This document shows, in pieces, positions 52,419 through 62,413 of a DNA stretch of 64,000 nt (its first letter is position 1; the number at the start of each line of letters is the position of its first letter). The notes beneath the pieces are model-generated. The model was not told the origin of the DNA, did no database searches, and was given only the letters and a program-made list of their open reading frames with translations. Source of the DNA: Fragilariopsis cylindrus CCMP1102 (taxonomy: Eukaryota > Bacillariophyta > Bacillariophyceae > Bacillariales > Bacillariaceae). The stretch lies in the NCBI GenBank assembly GCA_900095095.1, contig FMBT01000516.1, positions 1 to 64,000 of the forward strand. The letters are read 5' to 3'. A program made the translations under genes and the position numbers.

Positions 52419-54773
52419 TTATGATTTACATGCACCTTTTCCAACATCACCACATGTTGTTGGACAATAAAAGTGAATTCTCTTTTGTCCAGGAATATTC
52501 CTTTTCCTTAAGCTTGAATTATCATTATTACGAGGAATTTCAAACTTCTTACATCTTTTTTTGATCTTCTTATTTTTATTCGGTCTACCAACCCAATCAC
52601 AACCCCTTCCACTTTTACCTCTCCATAAATATTCTGGTCGATCATCACACGGATCTGTGCTGACGTCGCTAATTGGAGCCTGCGTTGGAGCCTGCGTTGG
52701 AGGCTGCGTTGGAGGCTGCGTTGGAGGCTGCGTTGGAGGCTGCGTTGGAGGCTGCGTTGGAGGCTGCGTTGGAGGCTGCGTTGGAGGCTGCGTTGGAGGC
52801 TGCGTTGGAGGCTGCGTTGGTGGTGAAGACGGAGGTGATACCAATACATTATCTAAATTTGGTTTTACTAAAAATAATCCTCCAGAGACATCACTAATAG
52901 CAACAAGTTGGGACGAAAAAAATGGGTACACCGACCATGCACCATTAAACTTTGGAGAATCATTCATTGGGAATGTATCAAAATAACCAACTTCAATAAT
53001 AGAACCGGTTGGATCATTATCATAATCGTTGTCAATATCAGGAACCTGTAATATACGTAATCCTGCTTGATAATTGGATTGATAAATTAAATCACTGGAT
53101 GCAAATTTATTATCATACCCTTGTTCTACTGCACCAACAATATATAAATTATGATCAATTGCTGTTGTGGTGCCAAAATATTCTTGAAAATTTGTTGGTT
53201 TTTCTAAATCTTCAATATTCAATATTAGTGAACGTGTTTGACCACCAAGGTAATATTCATCAGTTTCGTCACCAAAAACAATATGTTTCTTATCAGATGA
53301 TAACCAACCTTGATGTGTATACCCCGTCTTAGCGTATTGTGTTCTGGACAATAGTTTAAAATCGGTTTTATCAGTAACATCAACAATTGTTACAGAATTT
53401 GCATTGAAACAAAAACAAATTTCATTTCCCTTATAATTTATATCAACACCATCATATACTACACATTCTGCGTCATGGACGTATCCATCGCCACCGTAAC
53501 ATCCTGCAAACTTTGGATTTTCTGGATCTGATACATCAACAATATGTAATCCACCTGCACAACCGTTTGTTCCACCAACTATGTATACAAAGTCCGTATC
53601 TTCATTAGCAACAATATTATGTGAATTTGTAACAGGACGATAGGGATTTCCTCCACCAGTATAGACATTTTCTCTAGGATTGAATTCAACACAGTAATAA
53701 TCATTGTAATAATCATTTTCACATTCGACATTCAATAATTGTGTTAAATCAAATATTTGCATTCCATGTCCACCCATTTCTGATCCAATATAGGCATGAT
53801 TTTTTATAACTTTCATATCTCTCCAATTTGATTTTCCTCTGGTCGTGGATGGTAAATAACCAACAATTTTTGGTTCCTTAAAGTTCGTAGCCTCCACAAA
53901 GAACATCCCTTCCTTGGTACCCCATAGAACAAATTCTCTTCTAGAATCATTGTCATCGGTGTCGATGTACGTCCAACCCCATACATCATTCCCACCGGTC
54001 GGCGGACTTAATTCCCTCTCATTATTAGTCGTAAGAACTGCAGTCAGTGGAATGTGTAGAATCAAATCAACATTTTTACAATCATAATCACCAGCTTTAC
54101 CATTAATACACTTTTTTTGTAGATCTAAGGATCGTACAGTATCCGAATATTTTGTAGTACTTGAAATTGAGGATGGTTGTATTTGTTGTACTGCTGAAAT
54201 CGTACTACCCGTGTCGCCGTCCGTAGTAGTAGTAGTAGCGGCTGCAATTGCAATGGCGTCTTCTTTTCTTTTAGCTGCGATAGCAGCCGACAATGAAATC
54301 GATGATGATGATGATGATAATGATAATGAAGAAGAAATCGATGATACGTCTTCCAACAAAAATTCTTCAAACATCAATGATGCAGAATCATGAAGCAATC
54401 CACACATACATGCCATACTCATCTGTTTTGTAGTATTAGTAGCAGTAGTAGTAGCAGTAGCAGCAGTAGTAGACCTAGTAATCGCAGTCATACTTGTACT
54501 ACCTCGCTCACGTTCATAATCCATGATTGATGGGAAGGAATCCCATGATGATAAACAACCATATTCTTCATATAAATCTTTTGTTTCTGCAATAATTTTT
54601 TCATATTCTTTATTAATAACAACATCAGGAGATCTTAGATTGGTTGTTGTTGTTGTTGGTGGTGGTAATGGTGCAGAATCAACGACGACAATCGGGAGAT
54701 GAAGTAGTAGTAGTGGTGCCATTGATGTTAACGTGACACCAACAACTGCGGATCGTAGTAGCGACATCATCAT
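52419..54773 (-). CDS. Secreted LVIVD/choice-of-anchor-B-type protein with PPTQ stalk
   Basis: The first ATG in frame is 54773 (MMMSLLRSAVVGVTL...), giving 784 residues with a signal peptide ending near VVVDSA. The frame is open further upstream but has no earlier ATG. The central part has LVIVD-type beta-propeller repeats: GMFFVEATNFKEPKIVGYLP, GMQIFDLTQLLNV, GGLHIVDVSDPENPKFAGCY, NSVTIVDVTDKTDFKLLSRT, and SLILNIEDLEKP. A run of about eleven PPTQ tetrads follows, then a Cys-containing tail (DPCDDRPEYLWRGKSGRGCD, RIHFYCPTTCGDVGKGACKS). This domain order is familiar from diatom cell-surface proteins. Likely extracellular or cell-wall associated; ligand unknown. Confidence 0.8.
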   Translation of the reverse strand: MMMSLLRSAVVGVTLTSMAPLLLLHLPIVVVDSAPLPPPTTTTTNLRSPDVVINKEYEKIIAETKDLYEEYGCLSSWDSFPSIMDYERERGSTSMTAITRSTTAATATTTATNTTKQMSMACMCGLLHDSASLMFEEFLLEDVSSISSSLSLSSSSSSISLSAAIAAKRKEDAIAIAAATTTTTDGDTGSTISAVQQIQPSSISSTTKYSDTVRSLDLQKKCINGKAGDYDCKNVDLILHIPLTAVLTTNNERELSPPTGGNDVWGWTYIDTDDNDSRREFVLWGTKEGMFFVEATNFKEPKIVGYLPSTTRGKSNWRDMKVIKNHAYIGSEMGGHGMQIFDLTQLLNVECENDYYNDYYCVEFNPRENVYTGGGNPYRPVTNSHNIVANEDTDFVYIVGGTNGCAGGLHIVDVSDPENPKFAGCYGGDGYVHDAECVVYDGVDINYKGNEICFCFNANSVTIVDVTDKTDFKLLSRTQYAKTGYTHQGWLSSDKKHIVFGDETDEYYLGGQTRSLILNIEDLEKPTNFQEYFGTTTAIDHNLYIVGAVEQGYDNKFASSDLIYQSNYQAGLRILQVPDIDNDYDNDPTGSIIEVGYFDTFPMNDSPKFNGAWSVYPFFSSQLVAISDVSGGLFLVKPNLDNVLVSPPSSPPTQPPTQPPTQPPTQPPTQPPTQPPTQPPTQPPTQPPTQPPTQAPTQAPISDVSTDPCDDRPEYLWRGKSGRGCDWVGRPNKNKKIKKRCKKFEIPRNNDNSSLRKRNIPGQKRIHFYCPTTCGDVGKGACKS
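52676..52826. repeat. 12-bp tandem repeat encoding PPTQ
   Basis: Unit GGCTGCGTTGGA, about twelve near-perfect copies, with the first copies starting GCCTGCGTTGGA. It encodes the Pro-Pro-Thr-Gln stalk of the LVIVD protein on the minus strand. Confidence 0.95.
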
Positions 54774-56979
54774 GATAGATACAAGTCGAGAACGGGTAAT
54801 AGAAGATAACGACGACGACGATGTTGTTGACGATGGCGACGATGGCAATGTTATTGACGATGGGGATAGGTAATACTTGATATTATAAACAATTGTTGTG
54901 ACTTGTTGATTCTGTCAATAATTTGCTTGTAATGGTTTTATACAGTACTACTCTTTGGTTTGTGGCTACCTGGAACATGATAGATATGAGCGATGTTTCT
55001 CAGGAGCAATTCGGTTTCCAGTGAATCAGCAGTTGCAAGGTAGTATGAGCGACTGGTAACATTGCAGGCATAGTAGTACGTTTTTTGTCGCGGCTGAGAA
55101 TGTTAGTTCGCAAATTACTTCGATCGTTGCAAGATTAAAAATTCAAAATTCCATATGGAAGATAAAACCAACAACCATGACCCAAAGCTTCTTGGTTACT
55201 CTTTCATCACTTGCGAGCTCCAAGTTTGTACGGTACTTCAAGTACGTTAAAATTAGAAATAGTCTAATTAAATCCTTATTCACAACAACCGCGAGCATCT
55301 GCCGGGGAATTAAGTGGGTAGGGGTCGGTTAAGTAAGAGATAAAACGAACCACGATCCATTGGACCCATAAGTTTCTAATAGTCTTCTGCCAAATCCGAG
55401 AACTAAGAGTACAGTAGATATTATACCTGATAAAATTGATTCGAGCTCCAAAATATATTAGAACATATAGGAGCAAAATGACTCTTTTACTAAAGCCTTA
55501 TTTTATTCACATAATAATTAATCTACGTAGTTAATTAATACTGTAGTACAAAAAACAACAAGCAAAGTCAGAATTGTATTCTTTGTTATTTTTAATTTCC
55601 TGTTTTTCATCACGAAATGCCAGTTACCTTTCTTGTTTTACTCCCTTTTATCTAAGTTACCGTATGTTGACTATTATTTGTCTATTGTTTTGATTTGGCT
55701 TTCTTTTTGTCCATGCATTGATGGGTCTGAAGTGTTGTATTCTTGCTTGTAGAGATATTTTGCTCCTTTATCTACTCATTCATTTTCTCATTTTATGGAT
55801 TCTCTCTGACAGTCTTATTTTCTCTTCTCATAAGATACAAATAAAGATCAATCAATGACATTCCATCAGCATTGCTATTGGCATCAGAAAAATTGGGAGA
55901 TCATCAACTCAGTCCATCATCTACTATTACCACAATTACTGATATACTACTGTACTACAACTACTTGTACTACAAGGGTCATTAATTATACAACACACCA
56001 TAAAAAATAAGATACAACAGAAATCAACAACGCATTTTTTTCAATAAGACTAGACTAGACTAGACTAGACTAGACTGGCTGGCTGGCTGGCTGACTGATT
56101 GCGTTCACTTTTTTTCTTGAATTCTTCTGTCCAGTCCAGTCTGCTCTGCTTGTATTGCAGGATAGAGTTGCTAGTACTGTAGTGTACACAAGCAGTCCTT
56201 TTTTCTCTTTAGTAAAACTTAACAACAAAGTACTGTAAGCAAATCGAAAATAGCTATATATTGTTTTTATTACCATTAGGGCTAGAGTTATAATGTTTGT
56301 TTTTATCGCCGTCTTGCCCTCGCTCTTTGTTTCTTTCACATAACAATCGCCATACTAGTAACTACTGTACTGTGTATTATATTCTTCTCTACAGTAACAA
56401 CGCGCCAAGGAGCAAAACTTCCCCGCACAAACCTCGCGACACTTCCGCGCCGCGACAAACCACCGCACCCACACCACACACGGGCAAGAAGCCAGCCATG
56501 CATTTGGGTTGAAAACGCACACAAGGCAAAAACTTCATCGTGAACATCACCACGGCATTCCTCTATCTGATGAGACAGCATTTCTAATATAATAATGGAA
56601 ACAAACAACAAGAAGCGCATTCTTAGATACAGCAAGATACACTACTTGTACATACAGTACTCAGCCACTAGCTAGCTAGCCAACCAGTGAGTTCCTATAT
56701 TGTCTAGTAAGGGGCGAACGATTACGACGACCCAGAGAGCAACAACGATAGCACATTGCTTACTTATTAAATTTATTGTTGAGCGATCTTTATCTCTACA
56801 GCTAAGTAGACAATAATATATTGATACTGTGACATTGCTGCCGCTCAAACAAACAAAAAATCAGGCTTTTGATTCCTTTATCGGTGTGTCTTTTGTCTTA
56901 CCTACCTTATTATCCTATATCAATTTTGCTGTAAAGATAAAAAAATAAAAAAGGTACTACTACTACTATTACGAGCAAG
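54774..56979. other. Long intergenic region rich in TACTGTA words
   Basis: 2.2 kb with no supported gene. Copies of TACTGTA/TACAGTA occur near 54945, 55411, 55541, 55945, 56172, 56227, 56361, 56387 and 56656. A GC-rich island lies at about 56400-56500. Open frames inside are short and of opposite strands. Confidence 0.5.
56048..56095. repeat. (GACTA)n followed by (GGCT)n
   Basis: Five-base GACTA units (about five) followed by four-base GGCT units (about four). Confidence 0.9.
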
Positions 56980-59055
56980 ATGACGAAACAAATTTTGCTG
57001 AAGACTCCACGGGGAAATACCGCTGTTATTCCAGTGGATCATTTCGTGACATCCTCCTCTTCCTCACAAGCAGCAGCAGCACCACCATCACATCACGACT
57101 CAACAACATATTACAACAATAATAATAATCATCATCATCATCCTAATGTCAAAACGACGCCGACTACTATTGTGAATACTACTGTTATTTCTACTACCAA
57201 CACCGCCGCCGCCATCGCCGCGTTCGGTAATAATAATAATGTTACTACTCTCATCGATGCTACCAATATTAACTTTGATGAGGATGATGATAATGATAAT
57301 GATGATAATGATGACAATAAAAACATGATTGATCGGCAACGCAAAGAAGAATTACTCTATCAACTTATAGAGGCATCTAAGCGACGTGATATTGGACGTA
57401 AGCGCAATGTTCGATCTCTGTATAATTCGGAAGAAGAAGAAACAATAGAAGAAAATGAAAATGAACACGACGATGACAGCAATACTGGAAATGTCGATAG
57501 GATGGATATTGAGCAAGATATTGTTTGTCACGAGGATGGTATCGATAATAATGATTGCTGTTACGACTGTAAAGAAGAAAAGGTTGTAACGACAATGATT
57601 GATGGTATCAATATCAATAGTGATAATAACAAGAACAATAACAACCATGATTGTCGTCGTGTCGATGAGTATGGGAATAATACTATCAATCAGAGTAGAC
57701 GACGAAAACTGAATTCCGGTAGACGTGCTACAACAGTAGTAACATCAATAGCAACAGCAACATCCACATCAAGGACGGATACTACTACTACTACTACTAC
57801 TACTACGATGAATACTACACAGCAACGGCAACAATTACAACAACTGCCTGCTTCTCAACGGCAACAACAACAACAAAGACGAACAACAACAACAACAACA
57901 ACACGAGGAAAACCATTATCTCCATCGTTAATGGTGGCATTTTATCATCAAGGTAGACGGGTTTCCCTTGATCGGATTTGGGATTGGATTAATGGGTCGT
58001 CGTCAGCGTCGTCATCATCGGGAACGACAGCAAGTCCCACTTCTTCCTCGATGACTACTGATACGGATTCTGGTGCTGATGCTCTAAATCGTGTAACAAC
58101 TTCTTCTTCTACATCCTCATCATCATCATCATCATCATTATCATCATCGTGGATTCCACAATTTCCATTATATCTGACATTATCTACCACCGTTCGATTG
58201 TTGGGTGGAATTGATCGTCAAAATCGTGTCGGATCCAAATTTGGTGGTGGTGGTGTGAGTTCCTCTCAGAATTCCGAACGGGAACGGAAGGAACGTTTAA
58301 AACAATTAGCATTAGAATCCATTGATCTGGCCAAGGATCCCTATTTAATGAGGAATCATTTAGGAACGTATGAATGTAAACTGTGTTTGACCTTGCATAC
58401 CAATGAGGCAAATTACTTAGCTCATACACAAGGTAAGAAACATCAACAGGGATTAGCAAAACGTGCGCATATGGAAAAAATTCGTGCGGAACGTGAAGAA
58501 GAACAACAACAAAATTTAAAACGTCCACCATCATCACAGTATGGACCGTTGGGTGGTGGCTCAGCGGAACAACAACAACAACAACAACAACAACAATTGA
58601 AGAAATCGATTATCAAAATTGGTCGTCCGGCCTATCAAGTATTTAAAAGTCGAGATGTGGATACGGATCAACGTTGTTTAACATTTGAATTGACCTATAA
58701 GGATATTAATGAGGATTTACGTCCACGACATCGATTTATGTCCGCCTATGAACAAAAGGTCGATGTACCACCCGATCGACGATATCAGTATGTCTTGTTT
58801 GCTGCAGAACCCTATGAAACAATTGCCTTCAAAATTCCAAATGAACCACTGGATCGTAATCCTGGACGATTAATTACTCATTGGGATGAGGATGATAAGA
58901 AATTTACTCTGACATTGTACTTTGCTGATAATACAAAAACAACCACCGCCGATGATGATAATGATGACGAGGTAGCAGAAATGGAAACAGATGACATGCC
59001 TAGCAGTACGAAATCAACCGCTTCTCCCTTTGCTCCTGCTCTTGGTACCTCGTAA
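56980..59055 (+). CDS. SF3A2: Splicing factor 3A subunit 2 with a long N-terminal extension
   Basis: A 691-residue single exon, ATG 56980. From about residue 410 it matches SF3A2/Prp11: GSKFGGGGVSSSQNSERERK, ERLKQLALESIDLAKDPYLM, then the matrin-type zinc finger YECKLCLTLHTNEANYLAHT with QGKKHQ (C-x2-C, H-x5-H). The C-terminal PRP11 domain has KIGRPAYQVFKSRDVDTDQR, LRPRHRFMSAYEQKVDVPPD, YQYVLFAAEPYETIAFKIPN and LITHWDEDDKKFTLTLYF. SF3A2 belongs to the SF3a heterotrimer of U2 snRNP. The first about 410 residues are not seen in usual SF3A2: low complexity around MTKQILLKTPRGNTAVIPVD and FYHQGRRVSLDRIWDWING. The extension is in one frame with no intron. Confidence 0.9.
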   Translation: MTKQILLKTPRGNTAVIPVDHFVTSSSSSQAAAAPPSHHDSTTYYNNNNNHHHHPNVKTTPTTIVNTTVISTTNTAAAIAAFGNNNNVTTLIDATNINFDEDDDNDNDDNDDNKNMIDRQRKEELLYQLIEASKRRDIGRKRNVRSLYNSEEEETIEENENEHDDDSNTGNVDRMDIEQDIVCHEDGIDNNDCCYDCKEEKVVTTMIDGININSDNNKNNNNHDCRRVDEYGNNTINQSRRRKLNSGRRATTVVTSIATATSTSRTDTTTTTTTTTMNTTQQRQQLQQLPASQRQQQQQRRTTTTTTTRGKPLSPSLMVAFYHQGRRVSLDRIWDWINGSSSASSSSGTTASPTSSSMTTDTDSGADALNRVTTSSSTSSSSSSSSLSSSWIPQFPLYLTLSTTVRLLGGIDRQNRVGSKFGGGGVSSSQNSERERKERLKQLALESIDLAKDPYLMRNHLGTYECKLCLTLHTNEANYLAHTQGKKHQQGLAKRAHMEKIRAEREEEQQQNLKRPPSSQYGPLGGGSAEQQQQQQQQQLKKSIIKIGRPAYQVFKSRDVDTDQRCLTFELTYKDINEDLRPRHRFMSAYEQKVDVPPDRRYQYVLFAAEPYETIAFKIPNEPLDRNPGRLITHWDEDDKKFTLTLYFADNTKTTTADDDNDDEVAEMETDDMPSSTKSTASPFAPALGTS

Positions 59056-59747
59056 TGATCGGAATTTTCGGTTATTATTACGAAAACAATATTATGAAAA
59101 GCTCAGTTTCAGGTTATATTGCGGCATTCGTTTAACATAAAAAAACGGAACATAATTTTGTGTCCGGGTGGGTGTTTTTGAAAGAACGTATGATGGGATG
59201 GAACGGAACGGAATATATATACCGCGACTGTACGTTTATATCTAAAAAAGAACGTAGATCTTGAAATGAGAAAGAATCAGATCGACTGGTTCATTCAGCA
59301 GGCGAAAAATAAAATGGACGAAATGAAAGAAATCAAGACAGAAATAGTATCTATAAAAATGACTTGATTTCCCCCTCATGAAAAAAGCTGTATTGGATTA
59401 TTCAAGTCTTTTCAATTATAAAGTAAGACTTTTTGTTAAAAAATCATAGAAAAGGCAAAAATTTCAATAGTAGAGTCAATATTTCGTAAATTTTTATCTG
59501 AAAAATAGTAACTTATTTTTGATGATTGATTTGTAGCTGGTCCTCCTTCTATATTTCAAAACAAGTTATAGCATGTTTGCTAGGAAGATAAAAATCTCAC
59601 AATGGCACACGTAATCCAAACCAGGTCACTCTGAACAAGCCTTCAATTTGAATAGAGATAACTCGAAGGACGAAGAAACTAGTTACAAACAACTGAAAAT
59701 ATTATTAAGTAGAGGCACAGTAGCAGTAGCAAGTTGCATTTAGCGCA
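59056..59747. other. Convergent intergenic region
   Basis: 692 bases, AT-rich, no supported gene. Confidence 0.4.
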
Positions 59748-61646
59748 TTACTTGTACGTAGCAACGTCAAGGTCAGCGTTGACGTCGTTGAAAGTAGCAA
59801 TCCGGATTTGTTTTTCCCATGCATATGGTTTATCGACGTAACCTTTCAAATCGTCCACAGTGACAATCATACTTTCAGTAGCATCATCGTATACTTTATT
59901 ATCATTATTATTACTACTACTGCTGCTACTGTTATTGTTCGTAGACGTGGTAGTTTTCTTCTTCGGAAGGACAAAAATTAACTTATGACGTTCTGATACA
60001 TAAGCTTCCGGAGGAGGAGATACAACAAGAATTGTATAATCATCGTCATCATCATCATCGTCGTCGTCGTCGTCGTATGTTGTTGTTATTGCAAACGCTT
60101 TTTGAATTGTTTCAATTAAATCATTTACTTCTTTTTTGGTACCAATTACATTCACACCAATAACGATACCACCACCACCACCATCACCCTGATCACGTCC
60201 ACCACCGCCTCTATTACGACCATTAATATTCATATTTAATGCTGGTATTACCATTTCTTCCCAAAATTGTATTGTTCTCATTGATTCTGGTGGTGCTGTT
60301 CCATCTTCAGCATCAATGATCAATATATCAATCAACCTTCTATTACTACTTCTAGTAGTACCATTCTCATCCTCCTCATCATCATCATCATCCTCGATCT
60401 TTGTTGTACAAGTAGTATCGAGAATATTATCTAATAATGATTTTAGATACGATTCACCAGTATCATGGACGAGATGAAATGGTAATCGATCATGCTCATC
60501 ATCATCATTGTTGTTATTGTTGTTGGGGTCAGTAGTGTTAGTATTAGGTCCACCAAACCATAAACGTGAGGCATGTAAAATTTCAGGACATGATTCGATG
60601 GCCGTTAATAATGATGATGATGATGATGATGATGATGATGGCGACGACGTCGACGTCGACTTATTGTTATTGTTACTGCTATTGTTATTTATATTATTCA
60701 AATTGGATGCTAGAGTATGTGCTAATGAACATCCACCTGCACCGATTAAGAGACAAGAAATTGAATTTGAATTTGAATTATTGCTTTTGTTTTTGTTATT
60801 GTTCTTGTTACTGGTTTTGATTTCATTATTAGAAGTATTAGTATGGTTATTATTCTTATACCAGAATGGTACTACCATGGCTAAGCCACCTAAATGTGTT
60901 TGTGAGATTGGTGATGGAGGAGGAATTGGAATTATTGGTGTTACTGCATTAGTAGTAGAGTATGGATATGGTGCACCAACGTATGGAACTTCTATTGCAG
61001 TTTGAATTAAATTAGGACGTTCATTCAGTATCAGGTATCGAAAAACTTTAGTAATACTGTTGTTGTTATTGCCGTTGTTGATGTTGTTGTTATTATTCTC
61101 GCAATTTTCATTTCCATTTTCATTGCTTTCATCGCTTTCATTGCTGCCATTAGTAACTTGTATAACAGCATCTATCACAGAAACAATTTTTGTACCATAG
61201 ATAAACTTTTTTTGTTGTGTCGTCCATAATTCCTTTTCAAATTCATTTAATAATTCCATTGGTACTAATTGTATGGAATCCCAAGCAGAATCAAAGTTAC
61301 CAACAAATTCATTATCATTCTCATACTCATCAGCATCATCATCATCATCGTCCACGTCTAATTCGGATTCTTCTTCTGATGCTAATATTGATGTTGGTGT
61401 GAGAGAGTGTAAACCTGCAATATATCCACATGCTATATGATGATGATGATGATGATTATCATCGTTATTGTTATCGTTCATGTTATCGGCAGTATCGTAT
61501 TTTTCTGTTTCTCTATTCGATTTTGTTGTTGTTGAACTCGTCATCACCGTTGTTGTTGTTGCTGCTGTTGCTGTTACTGATGTGTGTATTGCCCGCCGTC
61601 CTATTACTTGTGCGCCTACCAGCATCCGACGATATCTAACGAACAT
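59748..61646 (-). CDS. METTL13/spermidine-synthase-like methyltransferase
   Basis: A 632-residue single exon, ATG 61646. The N-terminus (MFVRYRRMLVGAQVIGRRAI HTS) looks like a mitochondrial transit peptide. A conserved segment reads FRYLILNERPNLIQTAIEVP, then HLGGLAMVVPFWYK. The SAM-binding strand is ISCLLIGAGGCSLAHTLASN, followed by IESCPEILHASRLWFGG (position of the E.DP loop, with CPE here), FHLVHDTGESYLKSLL and LIDILIIDAEDGTAPPESM. The C-terminus has YTILVVSPPPEAYVSERHKLIFVLP. This order resembles the C-terminal spermidine-synthase-fold half of METTL13. Asn, Asp and Ser tracts interrupt loops. Substrate unknown; in animals METTL13 methylates eEF1A. Confidence 0.7.
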   Translation of the reverse strand: MFVRYRRMLVGAQVIGRRAIHTSVTATAATTTTVMTSSTTTKSNRETEKYDTADNMNDNNNDDNHHHHHHIACGYIAGLHSLTPTSILASEEESELDVDDDDDDADEYENDNEFVGNFDSAWDSIQLVPMELLNEFEKELWTTQQKKFIYGTKIVSVIDAVIQVTNGSNESDESNENGNENCENNNNNINNGNNNNSITKVFRYLILNERPNLIQTAIEVPYVGAPYPYSTTNAVTPIIPIPPPSPISQTHLGGLAMVVPFWYKNNNHTNTSNNEIKTSNKNNNKNKSNNSNSNSISCLLIGAGGCSLAHTLASNLNNINNNSSNNNNKSTSTSSPSSSSSSSSSLLTAIESCPEILHASRLWFGGPNTNTTDPNNNNNNDDDEHDRLPFHLVHDTGESYLKSLLDNILDTTCTTKIEDDDDDEEDENGTTRSSNRRLIDILIIDAEDGTAPPESMRTIQFWEEMVIPALNMNINGRNRGGGGRDQGDGGGGGIVIGVNVIGTKKEVNDLIETIQKAFAITTTYDDDDDDDDDDDDYTILVVSPPPEAYVSERHKLIFVLPKKKTTTSTNNNSSSSSSNNNDNKVYDDATESMIVTVDDLKGYVDKPYAWEKQIRIATFNDVNADLDVATYK

Positions 61647-61838
61647 AATGGACCCAAATCAACTACGGTAATAACAACAAGCGATGATATAAAACTAACT
61701 ACTGTACCTCGTGATTGTATTATTATCATAAGAGAGTATCTGGGGTAGGTAACAAATACCTGTGAGTGATGATACTGTACCTATTTTGCTCAGTTCTACT
61801 CCTAGTATTGCTGCTATTCTCCTTGTGTTTTTCCCTCT
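61647..61838. other. Spacer before the tandem repeats
   Basis: 192 bases; TACTGTA words near 61697 and 61770. No gene. Confidence 0.35.
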
Positions 61839-62366
61839 CTGCTTGATAGATTCCTTCTTCGTTGCATCGCTTGCTTTGATGGATGCATGTTTATTTGTTA
61901 AAATGTAGTACACTGCAGTTCGCAGTTGGTTGTTATCATTATTTCATCTTGTGATATTATATAGACTATAAATTTTGGAAAAGGGAGAGAACGACCATAC
62001 CAACATGACAGCACCTGCTTGATAGATTCCTTCTTCGTTGCATCGCTTGCTTTGATGGATGCATGTTTATTTGTTAAAATGTAGTACACTGCAGTTCGCA
62101 GTTGGTTGTTATCATTATTTCATCTTGTGATATTATATAGACTATAAATTTTGGAAAAGGGAGAGAACGACCATACCAACATGACAGCACCTGCTTGATA
62201 GATTCCTTCTTCGTTGCATCGCTTGCTTTGATGGATGCATGTTTATTTGTTAAAATGTAGTACACTGCAGTTCGCAGTTGGTTGTTATCATTATTTCATC
62301 TTGTGATATTATATAGACTATAAATTTTGGAAAAGGGAGAGAACGACCATACCAACATGACAGCAC
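61839..62366 (+). repeat. 176-bp unit repeated three times, each ending in the 5S rRNA start
   Basis: Copies begin CTGCTTGATAGATTCC at 61839, 62015 and 62191 and look identical by eye. Each carries a TATA-like ACTATAAATTTT about 20-25 bases before ACGACCATACCAACATGACA, the first bases of 5S rRNA. Only the last copy continues into more 5S sequence. The unit therefore looks like a duplicated 5S promoter plus the first about 28 bases of the gene. Confidence 0.85.
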
Positions 62367-62413
62367 CGCTTCCCGTCTGCTCAGCGAAGTTAAGCATGTT
62401 CGGGCCTGGTTAG
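62339..62413 (+). rRNA. 5S rRNA gene, 3' part missing
   Basis: Reads CGACCATACCAACATGACAG, then CGCTTCCCGTCTGCTCAGCG, AAGTTAAGCATGTTCGGGCC and TGGTTAG. It aligns with eukaryotic 5S from its 5' end through box A (AGTTAAGC) and box C (GGGCCTGGTTAGTA). The remaining about 40 bases (GGATGGGTGACC region) are absent and the sequence turns into the copia-type LTR instead. A nonfunctional copy unless other intact 5S genes are elsewhere. Start position is estimated from the distance to CCATACC. Confidence 0.85.

Noticed and set aside
52676-52826. Regular short repeats that could be taken for a CRISPR array
   Set aside because: 12-bp units without spacers, in frame, encoding PPTQ.
61898-62265. Two identical 63-codon open frames on the minus strand
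   Set aside because: They repeat only because the 176-bp unit repeats, and overlap the 5S start; no protein signal.
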